From assembly GCF_034702125.1 (NCBI RefSeq), contig NC_085868.1:43042547-43106546 (forward strand): 64,000 nt of DNA, read 5' to 3'. This stretch comes from Engraulis encrasicolus. Lineage: Eukaryota; Chordata; Actinopteri; Clupeiformes; Engraulidae. The position numbers and the translations under genes were made by a program. Positions 46,530-59,422 of the stretch are shown here, piece after piece (position 1 is the first letter of the stretch; each line of letters opens with the position of its first letter). The notes beneath the pieces were generated by a model. That model saw only the letters and a program-made list of their open reading frames with translations. It searched no databases and was not told the origin of the DNA.

Positions 46530-47017
46530 TATATGTGTATAAACACCCCCCACCACCTGATCAGCCACTGAACCGGCTCACCAATTGGCAACCGCCAGGG
46601 TCCTTACATCCATCACAGGGTAGAGAGAACCAGGCTATTTTCCAGGAGAGCCAAGCTGCTCTATCACCTTCCCCAATGCGTAATAGAGGCCGGTGGTGGG
46701 ACGATTATGACACATCTTGCATTATAACACCTTGTGGTTCACTTTTTGCCCTCCTAGCTATACCCTCAAATGTGGGACACTTAGTCTGCTCACCTCCTCA
46801 ATCATGCCAATGCTCCCAGATCTCAGGGTACATTCTCCTTCACCTGTAATCTCACAGTAATTATTATGATGCTGGGCTCGCACTTTCCCTAGACTCGAAT
46901 GCATAGGCATCTGCATAACACTAGTGAACAGGTTGCAAATGGGTTAGTCCTCCATAACAGCAAGGGAGTTCTGCTGTCTGCTTTAAGAAATGCTTTATGG
47001 ATTTGTCATGCAGGCAT
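46530..47017. other. No gene seen
   Basis: The longest frame (46508-46849, +) begins inside the foldback arm and has no recognisable motif. Confidence 0.4.
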
Positions 47018-47025
47018 CTGATGAC

Positions 47026-47299
47026 CAGTGGCGTGCACAGACATTTTGGGGGGCAGGTGCTGAGGGGGGGGTGTTGGGGACTTCCGGCTGCCTTGATAGA
47101 GGCTATATATTATATTGTAACATTATTGTAACATGCTTTTGATCGTGCTGCATTTGTAGATTATCATGGCAACATGAACCACAGTAACTTTTGACAAAAA
47201 GCGTTCAAAAAAGAACATCAAAAAAGGGCACTTTTTGTCCAATAGGGAAATGGGGAAGGTAATTTAGTACCACCTTGTTCCTATCTGTGCACACCTATG
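47026..47299. mobile_element. hAT-like MITE, 7/8 TSD
   Basis: CAGTGGCGTGCACAGA to ATCTGTGCACACCTATG, with flanks CTGATGAC / CTGACGAC. Confidence 0.85.
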
Positions 47300-47307
47300 C
47301 TGACGAC

Positions 47308-48495
47308 ACAGGCACGAACACACGTGCACACAGATCCAATTGCTTCCCAATTTCCCTATGGACTCTTTCTTCACCCTTTTCCCCGAGCGCCTTTCCTTCC
47401 CCTCCCTCAGTAGTTAATCTTGGAGCGTGGGGTTGTGGTGTTTGTTAGGTGGGCTTGAATACGTGTGGAACAGCATAGATCCAACATTATAGTGATGTTG
47501 ATGTCACCTGCCAGGGAGGGAGGGAGAGACAGAGGGAGGGATGTGGTGTATTGTCCAGGGGCTAGTAGAAACTCGCCAGCTGTCGGGTGCGCCAGACAAA
47601 TGGTCCCTCAAGGCCTTGGCCCATGTTTAACCGCACGGCATAATTCCCTTGTTTGCATGAGTGCGCCAGACTGTTATCAGTGAAGCAGACACCTCACCTG
47701 CAGACAGGGAGAGAGAGATGTGGAAAGATGAACAGAAAGACAATAGGCTCTCATTCAAGATTCGTCAAGGTGTGAATTTGTACGTCATACCTTAAGAAAT
47801 CACTGAATTTATCAGGATTTTTTTTTATACCAACACCTTTCTCATTCCCTCTCTTTAGATGACAAACAGAGAACATGTGGAGTGTGCTCCCACTGACCTT
47901 AGTGACAACCAACATGTGGTCATCATCCTGTTTTTATACTGAAAGATGTAAACAACTCATATTGATGTTTATGCTATTTATTCCTGGATGGATTTTTTTG
48001 GCAATTGTTTCTATGTAAATGATTGTATTAAATATCTAAGCACTTAAGCACATGTAGTTTGATTTCGGCTTTAGAGTCACATACACAGGCTTACAAAGAA
48101 GACATGCACATGGTCTTTGACTGACAGATAAGGGCTGAGAGGGAGAAAGAGAGAGAGAGAGACAGAGACAGAGAGAGAAGCACACATGTACACAGATACA
48201 CACATACACTTCACGTCACTTCACCTCACCCTACTTCCCTTCACACCTCCACTCATGTAAAGCTCAGCTTGATGTTTGACCGCTGGCTAAGCCAGTCCTC
48301 AGGAGAGTGTTTTGTGAGTTTGTCTCCAGTGCTGTATGTGTCAGACTGTTGTGTGAATGTGTGCTGACATGTCTGCATGTGTTTTCAGATGCCTGTTCCA
48401 GGGTCATGATGAAGGGTCAGTGGTTCGTCCTCCTCCACTCTCCCCCCTGCTGTCCCTCCATCATGGCGGTGGTGTTGGAGTGTGGAAGGAGGGCC
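47308..48495. other. No gene recognised
   Basis: Mixed unique-looking sequence with a short (GA) run at 48146-48177. No frame with motif support. Confidence 0.45.
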
Positions 48496-48496
48496 A

Positions 48497-48532
48497 GTGG
48501 CGGTGGCGGTGGCGGTGGCGGTAGCGGTGGGG
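48497..48532. repeat. (GGCGGT)n
   Basis: Five hexamer units. Gives polyglycine in one frame. Confidence 0.9.
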
Positions 48533-48815
48533 TGGGAGTTGTAATGTTGGCACCAGCCTAAGCGGTGTGGCCCCTCCTGTCCAGGCCCCCGAGGAGCCTG
48601 TGGCCTGTGGTCTGTTTGAAGCTTTGTGTATATCTGCAACCATTTCACTGTTACCTGTTTGTAGTTTGTCTCCTGTCTCCTGTCCTTTTGATGTGGCAAA
48701 CATGCCAAAGGCATCTGGGACGCGAGCATGGCAAGGAGGGGGGAGTAGAGACAGAATCTCTCTCCGTCTCTCCCTGTCTCTCTCTCTCTCCCTCCATGCA
48801 CTTATGCGCATGCGT

Positions 48816-48951
<136 letters not shown>

Positions 48952-49494
48952 TGGTACATACATTTGTGATTAAAAATATTTTCTAGGACTCTTGATCTGC
49001 GCCAGTCTCTTTTTTTCTAATTTACTTTGAACATGTCAGTCTATTCATTAAAGTTGGTAAAGAAACGTGGGGGTTGATGTATCTGAGCTGCTCACTGTAA
49101 AATTAGTGGAAATCAGTTGAAAATGACAGATAATCCTATGTGCTATTCAAGGTAAAATTAACTCTTATTTAAGGTTGATTTTTTACATTTGAAAATGTCC
49201 AACAGAAATGATTAACAATCCAAATTAATTATTTTGAGTGACACCAAGAACAAAAAAGCCAATAATTCACTTTTCTCATTTTCCTCTTTTCCTCATTTTC
49301 TTTTCTTCTCACATCACTCGGTTCTCTTGTTTCATCCATCTTTGAATCACCTTTTCCCCTTATTTCTGCCCCCGTTCCCCAACTCTCCCCGACTGTCAAA
49401 CAGTCCCCACTGTCTCCAACTGACAGCCTGGGACACTAGCTGCTTTACAACTGAAACACTTTTTCATCTCACCTCCATTCATTCTATGTGTCTT

Positions 49495-49568
49495 TCTTTC
49501 TCTCTCTCTCTCAGGCTATTTTACCTCACGCTGTCTGTCCATCTCTCTATTTCTCTCATTTTTTCTGA

Positions 49569-49599
<31 letters not shown>
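49495..49599. repeat. (CT)n runs
   Basis: CT at 49499-49513 and 49573-49599. 49600-49890 has no feature. Confidence 0.9.
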
Positions 49600-49605
<6 letters not shown>

Positions 49606-49895
49606 GTGTTTGAATAGACCATCGAATGGGCTTGTGAGCAAAGAGGACAGATTTAATTACCACGCGTTGCCCACAGGCATTTCTCTTAAAGTATAAAGAA
49701 GAGAGAGTGAGAGGGGAGGGGAGGGATTGTGAAATTCCAAGGTAACGAGATGGACGTGATAGGGTCTCGCTTGCCAAGCTTTGTGGGACCACTGAAACAT
49801 TTAATTACCCTCACCAAGTGAGGAGAATTACAGCGACATCAAAAGTCTGTGCACTAAGCACAAGGATCAGTTTGTGTGTCTGTGTGTGTCTGTGC

Positions 49896-49917
49896 GAGAG
49901 AGAGAGAGGGAGAGAGA

Positions 49918-49957
<40 letters not shown>

Positions 49958-50036
49958 GACCGAAGCGAGAGAGAGGTAGGTAGAGAAATAGCGTATGCAG
50001 CCGTGTGTGCGCATGTGTGTGCGATCGAGGGATAGA

Positions 50037-50067
<31 letters not shown>
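49896..50067. repeat. (GA)n and (GT)n arrays
   Basis: GA 49896-49954 and GT 50039-50067, separated by unique sequence. 50070-50450 has scattered GCGT/CACA motifs only. Confidence 0.93.
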
Positions 50068-50453
50068 GGAGTGCAAGTGGTAATTCAACAGGGCAGGAGT
50101 GGACAATCAAGTCATAAACAATATAAAAACACCAGGACTCTCCAGTGAGTCTCTCTGTGAGTGTGCGTGCATGCCTGCGTGCGTGCATGCTTGCGTGTGT
50201 GTGAAAGAGGGAGGTGAAGCATTTATGTTTAATGTACAAGAGAAACAAAGAAAAATCCCTGTGACATCAACCGTTCAACTTACAACTTCCCAATGTGGGT
50301 GATTGTCCACTTGTCCACTGAGAAAGGGGTGTGAAATAAGCACACAAGCATGCACACAAAAATACCAACATGCATGAATGTACTGTATGCACCCACGCAT
50401 ACACAACCACAAATGCATGCAAGCCACACATACTGTATGCAGCCATAGACTTA

Positions 50454-50695
50454 TGGCTCATTCTGTTGAAACTCGGCTGTCGGTAGACCTGAGTTTGTTG
50501 TACCGACAACCGTTGTAAATACGTTCTATTGCAACAGTTCAGGACAATACACATGTCTGAAAACACCAATATTAAATGAACTCAAAGCTGCTCCGAGTTT
50601 GTGTTTCAGAACCCCGATTTGAGTACCCATTCTATTGCACTTTCCCGAGGCGGAAGCCAAAGTTTTCGACAACCGAGTTTTGAAAGAATGCACCA
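50454..50695. mobile_element. PIF/Harbinger-like MITE, TTA TSD
   Basis: TTA at 50451-50453 and 50696-50698. Ends TGGCTCATTCTG-TTGAAACTCGG and CCGAGTTTTGAAAGAATGCACCA are inverted repeats. 242 bp. Confidence 0.75.
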
Positions 50696-50699
50696 TTAC

Positions 50700-51390
50700 A
50701 CACATATAAACACATGCATATGCTTTCACCTTCACACACACCGTTACATATACATTGATATGATGATTATAATCGCCCCAAAAATGGCTCAGCACTAGCA
50801 CTACCAGTTCCACCATCACCACCACCTCAGCCCCTCAGTGGACCATGACAGCTGAGCAGATTTATAATTAAGCAGCCTTGGATTACGGCACAAACGAAAT
50901 GAAGATTAATGAGCAGACGGGGCCTGGCCTGGGCAGCCAGTGAGTCATTAACCCCTCCAGTCCAGAAGAACCGGTGTCGTGTCGATATGGGCTGTTTCAT
51001 CGAGATGAGGTAACAATAGGCTGTTAACAAATGTAGGCTGTTAACATAACCCAATCCTAGCCTGATGCACATTACAATGGAGTAGCAGCTCAGCTCGACA
51101 ACTAACTCGTAACACTGCACTGGGCAGCCAGCGAGCGAGGACTTATTAACTACTTAGCTTGGCTGGGCCTCCTGTACCCATACAGTACCAGAGGGGGAGA
51201 GGTCCTGGGTTCAGATCCTGGACGAGCCCCCATGTTACGCTCCAACACAGTATGGCCCTTATGGAGTGAACCATAAAACCAATCTTAACTTTTAAAAATA
51301 TCCCAACACCTTTTAAAAGTACCGCCCAACCAGTTGGATTTTAATTGTGCAAATTAACAAGGACATTAACTCCACCAAAACCAAAATTCA
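50700..51390. other. No gene seen
   Basis: Unique-looking sequence without motif-bearing frames. Confidence 0.45.
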
Positions 51391-51398
51391 AGTCATAC

Positions 51399-51768
51399 TA
51401 GGGATGCAAACGATTAATCGATTCATCTTTAATCGATCAATGCGTTGATCGATTAAAAACCATAAATCGCAATTAATCGACAATTCAACTGACAAGAGAC
51501 CCAGGCGAAATGGGCATGTGAAGAGTGTGTGTGAAGAGGGGAGTGAATAGTGGGAATATTTATATCGCCTTTGGATTAAAGAATTGAAATAGAATTGATT
51601 TAAATGTGGATTTTATCTCAATTTTTCATTACATTTTTTAAATGTAGTAGTTTTTTTCGAGAAACATTGAGATTTCGGGGGGGAAACGCCACTTATCAAT
51701 TAATCATAAGTCGATCGATAAGGCTATCAACTAATGATTAATAAATTAATCGATCATTTGCACCCCTA
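51399..51768. mobile_element. hAT-like MITE, exact 8-bp TSD
   Basis: TSD AGTCATAC at 51391-51398 and 51769-51776. Ends TAGGGATGCAAACGATTAATCG and CGATCATTTGCACCCCTA. AATCGATT-rich interior. Confidence 0.92.
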
Positions 51769-51776
51769 AGTCATAC

Positions 51777-52615
51777 GCAAACGCCACAATCCCAAGGCTG
51801 GAGACGCAACAGCCAGTAGTTGCCTCCCATGAGCAACTGGACCTTGCCGCTTTTATAGGGCTTGATTGAAGGGTCAGGTGTTGCCAATCAAGCCACTCCC
51901 AGTTACCTAGTTGGAGTTTGTTGGTGATGAGTCCGCGCAGAAGCAATAAATGATTCATCTTTTTTTCTGGCTGGAGCCATTGCGTGCTCTCTGGCTGTGT
52001 ACCAGACGGAAGTGTGTCTAGCTCCACTCCACCAGGGGGCTCTGGAGATACACACACACACACACACCATTTGTTGAGAACTAGGCTATAGGTCAATCCT
52101 ACATAACCATCATAACGTGGTTTTCATTACGATTCCAACCATAAGGTTTGTGTATGACTCAGTTGTCCCATTGCTGGTTTGCCAATTCATGTTGAGATGC
52201 TGTTACACCGCATTATGTAATAATGGTGCAATATGTAATAGTGTAAAGAAATATTACATAAAGCGGTGACAATTTCCACATTATGTAATTATTTACCCAT
52301 TTCGTAATACATTTCTTGAACGCATTTCGTAACAACTTTTTTCTCATCTTGTAATAAATTATTGGTTTTTCTAATCTGAAGCATAGCTGCCCTAAGGTGT
52401 CGCCAAGATGGCAGCCAAGTGAAGGGACTTATGGGAAAAGTCTTTGTATAAGCGCACAGAAAATGAGGCTTGAAAATGAGCTCATGGTGTTCTCTTTCTT
52501 CTTTTTCTTTTTTAAACCTCTTACGGAACAAAATAAAACACAGAGAGTTAAACTCTAAGAACATTTCACAGAGCACTGAGTGCAGAGAAAGAAAGGAAGG
52601 ATGTTAAATGCATTA
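51777..52615. other. No gene seen; ATGTAATA-rich patch
   Basis: 52195-52370 repeats CATTATGTAATA/TTCGTAATA motifs in both orientations, probably a decayed MITE. The minus frame at 52289-52576 lies across it and looks spurious. Confidence 0.4.
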
Positions 52616-52616
52616 G

Positions 52617-52617
<1 letters not shown>

Positions 52618-52682
<65 letters not shown>
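52618..52682. repeat. (CT)n microsatellite
   Basis: 65 bp with one TTCTC interruption. Confidence 0.95.
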
Positions 52683-52685
<3 letters not shown>

Positions 52686-52769
52686 TTCTTCTTCACCCTC
52701 TACCCCTCTTCTTCTTTCTTCTCTGTCATGGCAGTAATCTGTACAGCATGTCATGTCATGTCAACGTCA

Positions 52770-52990
52770 ATCCCATGCCACGGTCCCTTAAATCGGCTCT
52801 TGGCATGGGATGCCTGTGTCGCCTGGCTCCCAGTCTTCGCCCTAATTCATCCCAAAGGTGTTCCATTGGCTTCAGTTTAAGACTGTGTGCAGGCCAGTCA
52901 AGTTCATCCATACCACACTCTGTCCTCCATGTCCTTATGAAGCGCGCTCCAAACTGTTCCTACAATGTTGGGAGCATGTAATTGTCCAAA
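52770..52990 (-). pseudogene. Tc1/mariner transposase C-terminal fossil
   Basis: Minus-strand translation reads FGARFIRTWRTE, then MDELDWPAH, then KPMEHLWDELGRRLGAR. This corresponds to the Tc1-like WPAQSPDLNPIEHLWDEL region that carries the third catalytic acid (kept here as E in MEHLW). Upstream parts are missing and a stop lies just before. Confidence 0.75.
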
Positions 52991-53119
52991 ATGTTTTGGT
53001 ATGCTTCAAGAAGTTATAGCCATGCTATAACCCTCAAACACACAGCAATATGCTGCCCTTTCCCTGCCCCAATTCATTAATTTCAATTAAGACAAGGGAG
53101 CATATTCTCAAGAAACTAA

Positions 53120-53295
53120 TGCCTCTTTTCCACTGCTGTTTTTCTGGTAGGCAGCTTCAGATGGCGCGACTCGGTCACCACTATTTTGCTTTTCGAATAG
53201 GCATGACACAGCTCAAATGTAAAGCAAAAATTGGCTGCCGAGTCAGACTGTGTCGAGCTGTAGGCCTACCAGAAAACAGCAGTGGAAAAGAGGCA
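53120..53295. mobile_element. PIF/Harbinger-like MITE, TAA TSD
   Basis: TAA at 53117-53119 and 53296-53298. Ends TGCCTCTTTTCCACTG and CAGTGGAAAAGAGGCA are perfect inverted repeats. 176 bp hairpin, sister of 44145-44304. Confidence 0.85.
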
Positions 53296-53511
53296 TAATT
53301 GTCAGGATATACTGTAAATGTGGATGCTGCCAGGCTGGTGGGTAACAGCTCTCAGAGCAGCAGCTCACAGTGCACACATCACCCACTCCTTCTCCCTTCC
53401 TGCTAGTCTCTTGCTAGTCTCCCTTCCTGCCTCACTCTCTTACACACTGGCTGTTTCACACCTAACAAGCCCTGATGTGTCAGGTGAAGAAGCACTAAAA
53501 CAATGTAGCAA

Positions 53512-53650
<139 letters not shown>

Positions 53651-53876
53651 TATGCCTTTCTTTCTCCTCGCCCATTGTCTTCCCTCAATATAGGCTATTT
53701 CTATGGAATTCCAATGGTATTTTCCTGTATTGTTCTCACACTGTTCCTTGCAGGTATCACTAGGTTTGAGAGACAGGGGGGGCTTAGCCCCAGAGGAAGA
53801 AAATGCGCGTGCAGCCCGCGCTGAAATTTTTCCAGCTCACCTGCTAAGGTTTTGTCTATGAATTCATTATTTTAAG

Positions 53877-54001
53877 AGCAAAGAAATCCTGCACACTGTC
53901 CATTCGACCAACAAACTTTAATACATTGTTTCGGTCATCCGACCTTCTTCATGTTGTATTAAAGTTTGTTGGTGGAATGGACAGTGTGCAGGATTTCTTT
54001 A
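53877..54001. repeat. Near-perfect hairpin, ~55-bp arms
   Basis: AAAGAAATCCTGCACACTGTCC ... CAACAAACTTTAATAC pairs with GTATTAAAGTTTGTTGG ... GGACAGTGTGCAGGATTTCTTT. The loop contains GGTCATCCGACC. Confidence 0.85.
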
Positions 54002-54004
54002 CAC

Positions 54005-54350
54005 TTGAATGACAACACCACTGGGATAATATCCTACGTTCCTAGTCCTTGTGTAAATTATGCTCTCTGCATTTTTATCTAATCATTTTAACTTCCGTAA
54101 ATAATATTCATCATTTCAAACATTTAGAAATGTTTTGTTTAGCTTACATACCCCCCACCCCCCTGCAAGCGCACCCTGTCTGGAAATAACACTGATGGAT
54201 TACTAATAGGGCTGATTTGGATTCAGTGGGGCAGGTTGACAAGAGGGGAAAGAGAGAGAAAGGGAAGGGAGGAGAGAGAGAGTTAGGGGAGGTGGGGGGT
54301 GATTCCACCATTCACACCACACTCACAGACAAATAAACAAACAAAGAAAT
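54005..54350. other. No gene seen
   Basis: Includes a GA/GGA-rich patch at 54245-54300. Confidence 0.4.
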
Positions 54351-54357
54351 GGAGTGC

Positions 54358-54489
<132 letters not shown>

Positions 54490-56310
54490 CAGAGTGAGAG
54501 GGATAGATTGTGTGTGCGTGAGAGAGAGAGAGCAGAAGAGAAAGAACAATCTCACCATCTCATCGTATCCTGCCACCTCAAAACCTGATTTTTAATGAGA
54601 TGTCTTGAATTTGTTTCTCTTACCGCATCAAAACATGTCTCTCTCTGCACGATACCAATGGTCAGCAAATTACATGTAACATTTGAACTCAATAGTTGTG
54701 ACAATGAATGACTGGCATCCAATTCTTGCAAGTCATCACAACAACAAAACTAACATATCTGAATGGAGAAATCTTAATAATCAAATCCCACTTAGCTGGA
54801 GGCTCCCCGAGAAAAAAAAGAGCCTCCATAAAGTGTCACTGTGTAATCTTCAAAATCTCCGGACCACATTTTGACACCCAACTACCATTTAACAAGCTCA
54901 AAACAAACACAACCGTGTGCATATTGTGCCCGGACACACATAAACCTTTATCTTGATGGTCTTTTGTGGCACCCTGCGTGTGATTATGTTGCCATGGAAA
55001 CAAGGCATTTATTTGTTCATTTGTCATACTTAATTCCTCATGGCTCAAATGAATCACCCATCACACTCTATTCGCTCAATAAATACAGAAATTCACACAT
55101 ACCAACATACAGTACATATTGCAATATTTGTCTTTGGTACAATGTTTAATATGTATGCTACTTGACACCTTAATTTCCCTCGGGATCAATAAATGATATT
55201 CTACTCTATTTGCTGGTAAAACCACATCACTATTCTTTTTCATCATTTCAGCTCAGGGTCAACCATGTCAACATGCCCAGTATCATCACCTATATCATCA
55301 CGTATCATGGATTTGTATGGTGTATGAGAAGCCAGAACTTTGTTGACCTTGAATACATGCGGTCAAACAATAAAACCCATCCAAAAGGCCAGGTAACATC
55401 CATAGCTATGTTGTGTCCTCTACTTTGGATTCTGTTAGGGTTTGTGCTGCCACCCTTCTACATCAGAGTCCCTGCAATCGACTGATCAGCAATCAATCAC
55501 CCTGGTATCAGTAATAGAGACGTTATCTCTAAAATTCAGCTTCACCAGGTATAAAAAAAGAAGTCAATATACTATAACAAGTATACATACATTATTCATG
55601 CTTACTACATCAACACATCTTTTTATACTTTGTTTCCTATTCCCTTTGTAAAGATTGGGCCATTAACATAAACAAGTCCTCCCCACAATCACAAATAACT
55701 TGAGCTTCTGTGCTCGTGCAGCACCCGAGTTGAACCGCGCTGGGCAGTGACGTGACGTGTGCTGGTATTCACATCGCAATGTTTCAGATTCTACTGAAAA
55801 CATACGCACAGAGAGATAATAACTCCCAAACTCCTTTCTCTTTTTCCGCCATTTCCACCTCACATTCTGCTTTTCTCTGTAAACTTTGAAAGCGTTGTTT
55901 CTGTTTGCCGCTGCTCATTGTGGGGATTGGAGGCCATTTCACAAATGAGCATTTCATATCCTTGTGCAGAGTAATTAACCGTTGTTTAATGGTGAGCGCT
56001 TACGTGCTGCATTATCGACCACACACACACTCTGTGTTGACGCCGCTACCACTGCTCCCAACCCCACACTACTTCCTTTCACACAAAGAGAAAGGGGAGC
56101 ACAAGACAAAAGAGACCTGTCTCACTGAGAAAATGTTGTTTTGTTTTTCGCCAACACAATATCTGCTGTAAATGCGTGTTTGTTCATCTGTGTCTGTATG
56201 TGTTTGTGCTCATGTGCACCATGTGCATGGATGATAGCAAGTGTGTGTGTGTGTGTGTAGGAAGGTGAAACTCGCTCTCCCTCATTTTCGCTCAATAATT
56301 AATCTATTCA
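54490..56310. other. Microsatellite-poor stretch with one possible exon
   Basis: Contains only a LINE-tail-like piece (TTAATTTCCCTCGGGATCAATAAATG at ~55170) and the candidate exon at 55252. No other feature is seen. Confidence 0.45.
55252..55392 (+). CDS. Possible internal exon (tentative)
   Basis: A strong acceptor (TTCTTTTTCATCATTTCAG) and a donor AGGCCAG|GTAACA bracket 141 bp, open in phase 0 for 47 codons (starts LRVNHVNMPSIITYI, ends NNKTHPKGQ). No family recognised and no partner exon found, so it may be coincidence. Confidence 0.2.

Positions 56311-56313
<3 letters not shown>

Positions 56314-56402
<89 letters not shown>
56314..56402. repeat. (CT)n microsatellite
   Basis: About 88 bp CT array. 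Confidence 0.97.
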
Positions 56403-56406
<4 letters not shown>

Positions 56407-56566
56407 CCCTTCCCCTTTCATCCCACAGTGTCAGCTGTGGAATGTTAATGCTCTCACATTGTGATGTCCCCAAGCACTTGGTCTGTGTGAGTGTTGCTGG
56501 GTGGAATGTTAAATGTAGAACAAGACCAGCATCACAGGATGCCACTTTAGGCTCATTGGCACCAAA

Positions 56567-56760
<194 letters not shown>

Positions 56761-56764
56761 TGCT

Positions 56765-57530
56765 TCCCACTGTTGTTCCTTCTGAAGGCCTTCCAAATTG
56801 CAAGGATCTTCTTACTGCAGCACCTGATAAAAGAACTGTATTTGTCTTGTCTGTCTTCCCCTCTCCCTCACTTGCACTTGGGTAATCACTCAGATACTGT
56901 ACACTAAACAAGCCATTAAGGGTGAGGACTTTGATATTTGGTTGGAGATTTGTCTTGAACTTTGCTTGCTCTGCAAAGATGAACTCCAAACCATGCATTG
57001 AGAATATAAGGGAAGCCAACTGGAAAACACGAGAGGAACATAAAAATAGATGGACTGGGACCAAAAGGAGGATTTACGTACTGTATACCAGATTGCCAAG
57101 CTTTAATGAGACAGGTGTCTGTGTCAGCAACTCTCAGGCAATCAGAGCAGCAGGCTGCATCATGTTCATTTTGCTCAACTTCATTTGCAACTCTTTTATT
57201 TAACTTCTTCCCGAGTGTATGGTGAAAATGTTGGGGATAAAATGATGTGTCTGCCCCTAAAGATCTTCTTTGTCTGCCATAGCAATCTGATCAAGTTGTG
57301 TCCCCATACTTCAGGACAATACCCCTGATCTCGTTAGAGTGTACTCAAGGCAATATAATAGACATGGCTGTGCTGTAACTGAGAGGGCTCTGGACAAAAG
57401 GGGATGTAAACTTATTATGCAGAACTTAGATCCAGTCAAACGACTTGGCAATGTAACAAATGAAACAAATAATGAGACAGTGTGAGTGTGACATCATAGG
57501 ATAGCAGGCAGAGTGTGGTGGAATATTACC
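56765..57530. other. No gene seen
   Basis: Unique-looking sequence. The 93-codon frame at 56922 (+) lacks motifs or splice support. Confidence 0.4.
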
Positions 57531-57537
57531 CAAGCAG

Positions 57538-57704
57538 TGGTGCAATCAGCAGCAGGCAATGCGACAAAGGGGTCACTTGCCCCAGGCCCAGGGAGAGATG
57601 GAGCCCAGAATTTAATCCTCACTACATTGTAATTTTTTGGAGGTTTGGGGCCCTTTCAGATGTCTTTGTCCCAGGCCCAGTGAAAGCTGTCAGCGGCCAT
57701 GCTC
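57538..57704. mobile_element. M2-family MITE-like repeat
   Basis: GCGACAAAGGGGTCAC start, GATGTCTTTGTCCCAGGCCCAG and GCTGTCAGCGGCC at the right end. Confidence 0.65.
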
Positions 57705-58242
57705 AGCAGACTCGTGACAGACAGTGTTGATACATGTGCGCTTTGTGTCACAGTTTCTCTCCCCCTTGGTACTTGATTGACAATCCTCACATCACCGTGG
57801 CGTGGTCGAGATTGATAGCTATGGATTAATGGTGTTTGGCAAAGTGTTTCTCTATCTTGCCTGAACCGGACAGTGTGCTCCAAATATAGTAGGTGTTGAC
57901 GTGCGGACGGTGACAGTATCAGGCCCTGTCAGTGTCCCGTATATGGTGAAGGGGATGAAGTCACATGTGGACTGTGCTTGACATCCAGCTGCATCTGTCA
58001 GCTGCAGGAGCGATAGATGTGTTTATGACACCTCACACTCACTCCTTCAGCCTCTCATTCTGTCTATCTCTTTCTCTATCTCTTGCTTTCTCTTCTCTTT
58101 CTGTAACTTCCCTGCTTTTTACCTTTTATTTCTATTCTATTTTTATGACACCTTACCTCACTCAGTCACTCATTCTACTCACTCACTATCGTCTTTCTAT
58201 ACATTCCGGTACTTTCTGACAGGCTATCTTTTTGTTTTCCTC
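57705..58242. other. No gene seen
   Basis: Pyrimidine-rich patches (58045-58110) only. Confidence 0.4.
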
Positions 58243-58250
58243 TCATGTTC

Positions 58251-58683
58251 TAGTGGTGTCAACAATGATTGATCCGGCGATTCAATCCAATGCGGGGCAT
58301 GGACGATCCAATTCAATGCGGCAAGTTCAACAATCGATGCTGACATTTTTTTAAATTTCAATTACTTCCGTGGATATTTCGGGAGCAAATGAATGTTAAA
58401 TTAAATAAAAGTACTTCACAGCATTGCAAGACTGATACAGACTGATGCAGACTGATACGGAAAATAGCCAATACATTGTTGCTCAGTATCTGACTACTTG
58501 TATTGCCTCATCATGACTGATGAAACATTTGCTTTGCTTTCAGTAGAAAAGTAAATGCATTGCAATGCATTTTAGAATTGAATCGGATCGGATCAAATCG
58601 CAGAGAATCGAATCGAATCGAATTGCTACCTCCCGAATCGTGATCGAATCGGATCGTGACGGCAGTGCCAATCTACACCACTA
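58251..58683. mobile_element. hAT-like MITE, 7/8 TSD
   Basis: TAGTGGTGTCAACAATG to CAATCTACACCACTA, with flanks TCATGTTC / TCATATTC. Interior rich in GAATCGAATCG repeats. Confidence 0.87.
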
Positions 58684-58691
58684 TCATATTC

Positions 58692-59420
58692 TATTCCAAT
58701 CTCTGCCAGACCTTTGCTCTGTTTAAGCAATTTTGATCTGCTATCTCATATTCCTTTTTTCTTATTTCCTTTTGGCTTGTTAGAGCTTCTACTTCCCCAT
58801 GGGTAGAGAATGACCACATTTATGAGAGAGAAAAATAAAATGGCCTGTTGGGTTTTGTTTCTGTAAGTTGGCAAAGTTGGCACTTCCTTCAAAATCCTTC
58901 ACTTATTTATTTAATATATGAATGGACAGTTCACCAACACACACAAGAAGGAAGGAAAAGAAGGAAATTCAGCCTGAAATTCTGAAAAGCTATAGTTGAG
59001 ACAGGTGACTTGTTTTCACAACCAAATCAGAATTTGATTAAGTTTAACTTTATTTTAATTCCGGCAATCATGACGGATCCCGGGGAGGTCACAGGGTCAG
59101 ATGCAGCCGCACCTGCCAAATCTGCTATAGTTACGCAGCTGGATGTTTCCTTTTCTCTGTAAATTTCCACTTGTATCATCTCTGGCATTGTTTTTGTTTT
59201 CTTCTGAGTAGCTGTTGGCTCTGGATCTAAAATGGATATGAGCATGTTCTTGGTCCTGATGTAGGGAGCTTAAAGGGGTGGGTAAACAACTAATTATCTG
59301 GTAGACCTCTAAGCCCCTGAACAGCCACTGACAGTGGAAGGTGAAACAACTTAAATCATCTGACTGGACGGAGAGAGAGAGAAAGGCAGAGAGCAAGAGA
59401 CACCCTGTGGGTATACGACA
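58692..59420. other. No gene recognised
   Basis: Minus-strand frames at 59027-59432 overlap in two registers. One (72 codons, starts MLISILDPEPTATQK) ends in AATAAAGTTAAACTTAATC, which resembles a retro-tail. Insufficient to call anything. Confidence 0.35.
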
Positions 59421-59422
59421 TA

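Noticed and set aside
46508..46849. 113-codon frame
   Set aside because: Starts in the foldback arm; no motif or splice support.
48307..48561. Plus-strand frame ending in polyglycine
   Set aside because: The polyglycine is the (GGCGGT)n repeat. The upstream Cys/Val-rich part has no recognised motif.
52289..52576. 95-codon minus frame rich in Lys/Glu/Phe
   Set aside because: Lies over an ATGTAATA-rich decayed repeat; no motif.
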